Shown: positions 14,502 through 15,551 of the stretch, piece by piece
Layout of the letters: each line of letters starts with the position of its first letter
Position numbering within the stretch: position 1 is the stretch's first letter
Source of the DNA: an uncultured Prevotella sp.
GTDB taxonomy: Bacteria > Bacteroidota > Bacteroidia > Bacteroidales > Bacteroidaceae
Assembly: GCA_905234355.1 (NCBI GenBank)
Contig: CAJOHP010000072.1
Coordinates: 1-15,551 of the forward strand
DNA length: 15,551 bases
Direction of reading: 5' to 3'
Program-made: the position numbers and the translations under genes
The notes under the pieces: generated by a model
What the model was told of the DNA's origin: nothing
Database searches by the model: none
The model's input: only the letters and a program-made list of their open reading frames with translations

Positions 14502-14517
14502 TTGTTCTCTCTCGCTT

Positions 14518-14877
14518 TCAGTCCATATCGGCTATACTCTCCAGGCGGGCGTCGGCCCAGAGATGCTCCAGGTCGTAGTACTCGCGCATGTCGGGCACGA
14601 AGACGTGCACCAGCACGTCGCCATAGTCCATGGCCACCCACAGCGCGTTCTCCCTGCCCACCACACGGGCAGGCTTCTCACCCAGATGCTCTCGCACCTG
14701 GTCGCTCACGCTGTCGGCTATAGCCTCCACCTGCGTGGGCGTGTTACCCTGGCAGACCACGAAGCAGCGGCAGATGGTGCCCTCGATGCCCTCGAGGTCG
14801 GCCACGACGATGCCACTGCCCTTCTTTTCCTGTATTCCTTTGACGATGGTCTCAACCAACTCTCTTGTCTGTTCCAT
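14518..14877 (-). CDS. rsfS: Ribosomal silencing factor RsfS
   Basis: A 119-residue Iojap/RsfS-family protein. RsfS binds ribosomal protein uL14 and blocks joining of the two subunits, lowering translation when nutrients are scarce. Family features are the N-terminal helix MEQTRELVETIVKGIQEKKG, DLEGIEGTICRCFVVCQGNTPTQVEAIAD (28-56), and GRENALWVAMDYGDVLVHVFVPDMREYYDLEHLWADA (about 74-110). Length and motifs are complete. It is the first gene of the rsfS-ftsH-cdsA operon, an order frequent in Bacteroidetes. A -7 box lies at 14921-14914, with an AT-rich leader of about 35 nt. Confidence 0.95.
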   Translation of the reverse strand: MEQTRELVETIVKGIQEKKGSGIVVADLEGIEGTICRCFVVCQGNTPTQVEAIADSVSDQVREHLGEKPARVVGRENALWVAMDYGDVLVHVFVPDMREYYDLEHLWADARLESIADMD

Positions 14878-14913
14878 TTATATATTATATAATATGTATG
14901 TGTGATTGCGCTG

Positions 14914-14921
14914 CAAAGGTA
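14914..14921 (-). promoter_or_regulatory. -7 promoter box of the rsfS-ftsH-cdsA operon
   Basis: The minus strand reads TACCTTTG, matching TAnnTTTG, 36 nt before the rsfS ATG. It is the same box sequence as the divergent tRNA promoter about 95 bp away. A convincing -33 TTTG is not visible. Confidence 0.6.
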
Positions 14922-14992
14922 GTGAGTTTTCTTGTAATAGCGCTCCTGTGAGCATGTTTTTTGAGAATTTTTATAAAAAAGTCGCAAAATAT

Positions 14993-15023
14993 TTTGGCGG
15001 TTCGGAAAAAAGTAGTACCTTTG
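14993..15023 (+). promoter_or_regulatory. Promoter of tRNA-Gln
   Basis: TTTG (14993-14996) and TACCTTTG (15016-15023) are 19 nt apart, close to the Bacteroidetes consensus. The mature tRNA begins 43 nt after the -7 box, so a 5' leader of about 35-40 nt would be removed by RNase P. Confidence 0.75.
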
Positions 15024-15065
15024 CACCCGCAAAACAGAAACAACGAGATTTGTTCCAATAGCGAT

Positions 15066-15136
15066 TGGGGTATGGTGTAATGGTAACACTGCAGATTCTG
15101 GTCCTGCCTTTCCTGGTTCGAGTCCGGGTACCCCAA
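15066..15136 (+). tRNA. tRNA-Gln (anticodon CTG)
   Basis: A complete cloverleaf of 71 nt reads Gln codon CAG. The acceptor TGGGGTA (15066-15072) pairs fully with TACCCCA (15129-15135), with discriminator A at 15136. The D-arm is GTGT/ACAC (15075-15089), the anticodon stem starts at 15091 with loop TTCTGGT (15096-15102, anticodon 15098-15100), and the T-arm is CCTGG-TTCGAGT-CCGGG (15112-15128). The last anticodon-stem pair is an A-C mismatch (15095/15103). CCA is not encoded. A U1-A72 pair and the CTG anticodon support Gln. The gene is a plausible integration target for the element sequences that follow. Confidence 0.93.
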
Positions 15137-15144
15137 CTAGTTAG

Positions 15145-15186
15145 TCCGCTAAGTCGCTGAAAATCAGTGCTTAGCGGATTTCTTTT
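15145..15186 (+). terminator. Intrinsic terminator of tRNA-Gln
   Basis: A 9-bp stem, TCCGCTAAG (15145-15153) with CTTAGCGGA (15170-15178), is extended by an inner helix CGCTGA/TCAGTG (one G-T pair) with a 3-nt loop, then TTTCTTTT (15179-15186). It begins 9 nt after the tRNA. Confidence 0.85.
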
Positions 15187-15194
15187 ATCCTAAA

Positions 15195-15232
15195 TTGGCG
15201 TGTTTTTGGCGTGATAATTATTGTTTTGGCGT
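15195..15232 (+). repeat. Three direct repeats of TTGGCGT (candidate att or recombinase-binding region)
   Basis: TTGGCGTG occurs at 15195-15202 and 15206-15213, and TTGGCGT at 15226-15232, with start-to-start steps of 11 and 20 bp, near one and two helical turns. Short phased direct repeats next to a tRNA gene resemble arm-type or excisionase sites of tyrosine-recombinase elements. No integrase gene is inside the window. Confidence 0.45.
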
Positions 15233-15258
15233 TCCTTGACTCCTGATTTTGCAGTTTG

Positions 15259-15319
15259 CAATCTCAGAGTTTGCAGATAGTGGCTTTAATATTTGGGTAT
15301 TCTGTACTCTCTGAGATTG
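15259..15319. repeat. 11-bp inverted repeat at the truncated relaxase end
   Basis: CAATCTCAGAG (15259-15269) and its exact reverse complement (15309-15319) flank 39 bp. The right arm lies inside the truncated relaxase-like frame, the left arm just beyond its stop. The repeat may mark a junction or a small stem structure. Confidence 0.5.
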
Positions 15320-15372
15320 AGCCAGACCATATAGGCACTGCCGTGCGCCACGGCTCTTGCTCTTGCTATCAT
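15286..15372 (-). pseudogene. Truncated relaxase-like N-terminus (mobilization remnant)
   Basis: A 28-codon frame reads MIARARAVAHGSAYMVWLNL... and stops at 15286. Its opening, MI-A-RA-HG, resembles the start of Bacteroidetes mobilizable-element relaxases (typically MIAKAKAI-HG...), which are several hundred residues long. The similarity ends after about 17 residues, so only the N-terminal codons remain. Its ATG overlaps the stop of the upstream mobilization-like gene (ATGA at 15372-15369), the coupling expected in a mob operon. This is pattern recognition from memory; the frame could also be a chance short ORF. Confidence 0.4.
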
Positions 15373-15551
15373 CGCTTACCCCCTTCTATCTTTTTGTCGA
15401 GAAACTCAATCATCGGGAACAGCTTTTTCCACCATTGCTGAATCACGGGCATCGACCTGAGAAACTCCTTCCGTTCCTCACTCCCCATTTTGAGTCCCTT
15501 GATGTTGTTGATGAAGTTCACTATATCCTTACGGGCAGCAAACAACTCGTC
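15369..15551 (-). CDS. Mobilization-accessory-like protein, C-terminal fragment (5' end beyond window)
   Basis: The frame is open from the right edge (first full codon GAC at 15551) to TGA at 15369, giving the last 60 residues: DELFAARKDIVNFINNIKGL... PVIQQWWKKLFPMIEFLDKKIEGGKR. It is Lys/Glu-rich and likely alpha-helical, with paired Trp. The style, plus the overlapping relaxase-like start immediately downstream, suggests the small accessory protein that precedes the relaxase in Bacteroidetes mobilization operons. The upstream part, where a DNA-binding domain would be, is outside the window, so the call is tentative. Codon use is more AT-rich than in the neighbouring genes, consistent with acquired DNA. 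Confidence 0.45.
   Translation of the reverse strand, partial: DELFAARKDIVNFINNIKGLKMGSEERKEFLRSMPVIQQWWKKLFPMIEFLDKKIEGGKR

Noticed and set aside
12906..14723. Plus-strand open frame of 605 codons opposite ftsH and rsfS
   Set aside because: It is antisense to unmistakable FtsH and RsfS proteins and has no domain of its own; a shadow caused by codon bias.
15256..15441. Plus-strand 61-codon frame near the right edge
   Set aside because: It is antisense to the mobilization-like fragments, starts inside the inverted repeat and shows no family features.

Overview
The window looks like a chromosomal segment from a GC-rich member of the Bacteroidales, most likely Prevotella or a close relative. 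The reasons are Bacteroidetes-type promoters (TTTG about 19-22 nt before TAnnTTTG) ahead of many genes, almost no Shine-Dalgarno sites, several Bacteroidales-restricted families (DUF4230, DUF4738, DUF4890), a 445-450 residue Pgi, and the rsfS-ftsH-cdsA gene order. The genus is inferred from protein style; no 16S gene is present.

Layout from left to right. Positions 1-115 hold a G-rich 22-bp tandem and inverted repeat array that runs off the left edge. On the minus strand follow a secreted SGNH/GDSL esterase with a C-terminal carbohydrate-binding-like domain (202-2058) and the two-gene agmatine-to-putrescine operon aguA-aguB (4093-2202). A compact divergent promoter region (4096-4179), built as a perfect 28-bp inverted repeat, separates aguA from a plus-strand operon. 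That operon encodes a degenerate FetA/YbbL-like ABC ATPase, a FetB/UPF0014-like permease and the tRNA methyltransferase TrmO (4205-6249). Converging on it is a pair of tandem DUF4230 proteins, one a lipoprotein and one with a single membrane anchor (7586-6253). Divergent from these is a periplasmic DUF4890 protein (7745-8266), followed by a strong intrinsic terminator and a DUF4738 lipoprotein with a poly-Asp tail (8510-9097).

On the minus strand pgi and a beta-phosphoglucomutase-like HAD phosphatase form a tight pair (11237-9099). A 325-bp intergenic region (11238-11562) carries the pgi promoter, a perfect 28-bp-stem hairpin and REP-like palindromes. The housekeeping operon rsfS-ftsH-cdsA (14877-11563) follows: ribosome silencing, membrane proteolysis and CDP-diacylglycerol synthesis. 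Divergent from rsfS is a tRNA-Gln(CTG) gene with its own promoter and terminator.

The last ~350 bp, just downstream of the tRNA, differ in character. They hold three direct repeats of TTGGCGT, a truncated relaxase-like N-terminus and the 3' end of a mobilization-accessory-like gene. This suggests the edge or remnant of a mobilizable element inserted next to tRNA-Gln. The least ordinary features are the mirror-image divergent promoters at 4096-4179, the ABC ATPase that has lost every catalytic motif but keeps its permease partner, and the mobile-element junction at the right edge.
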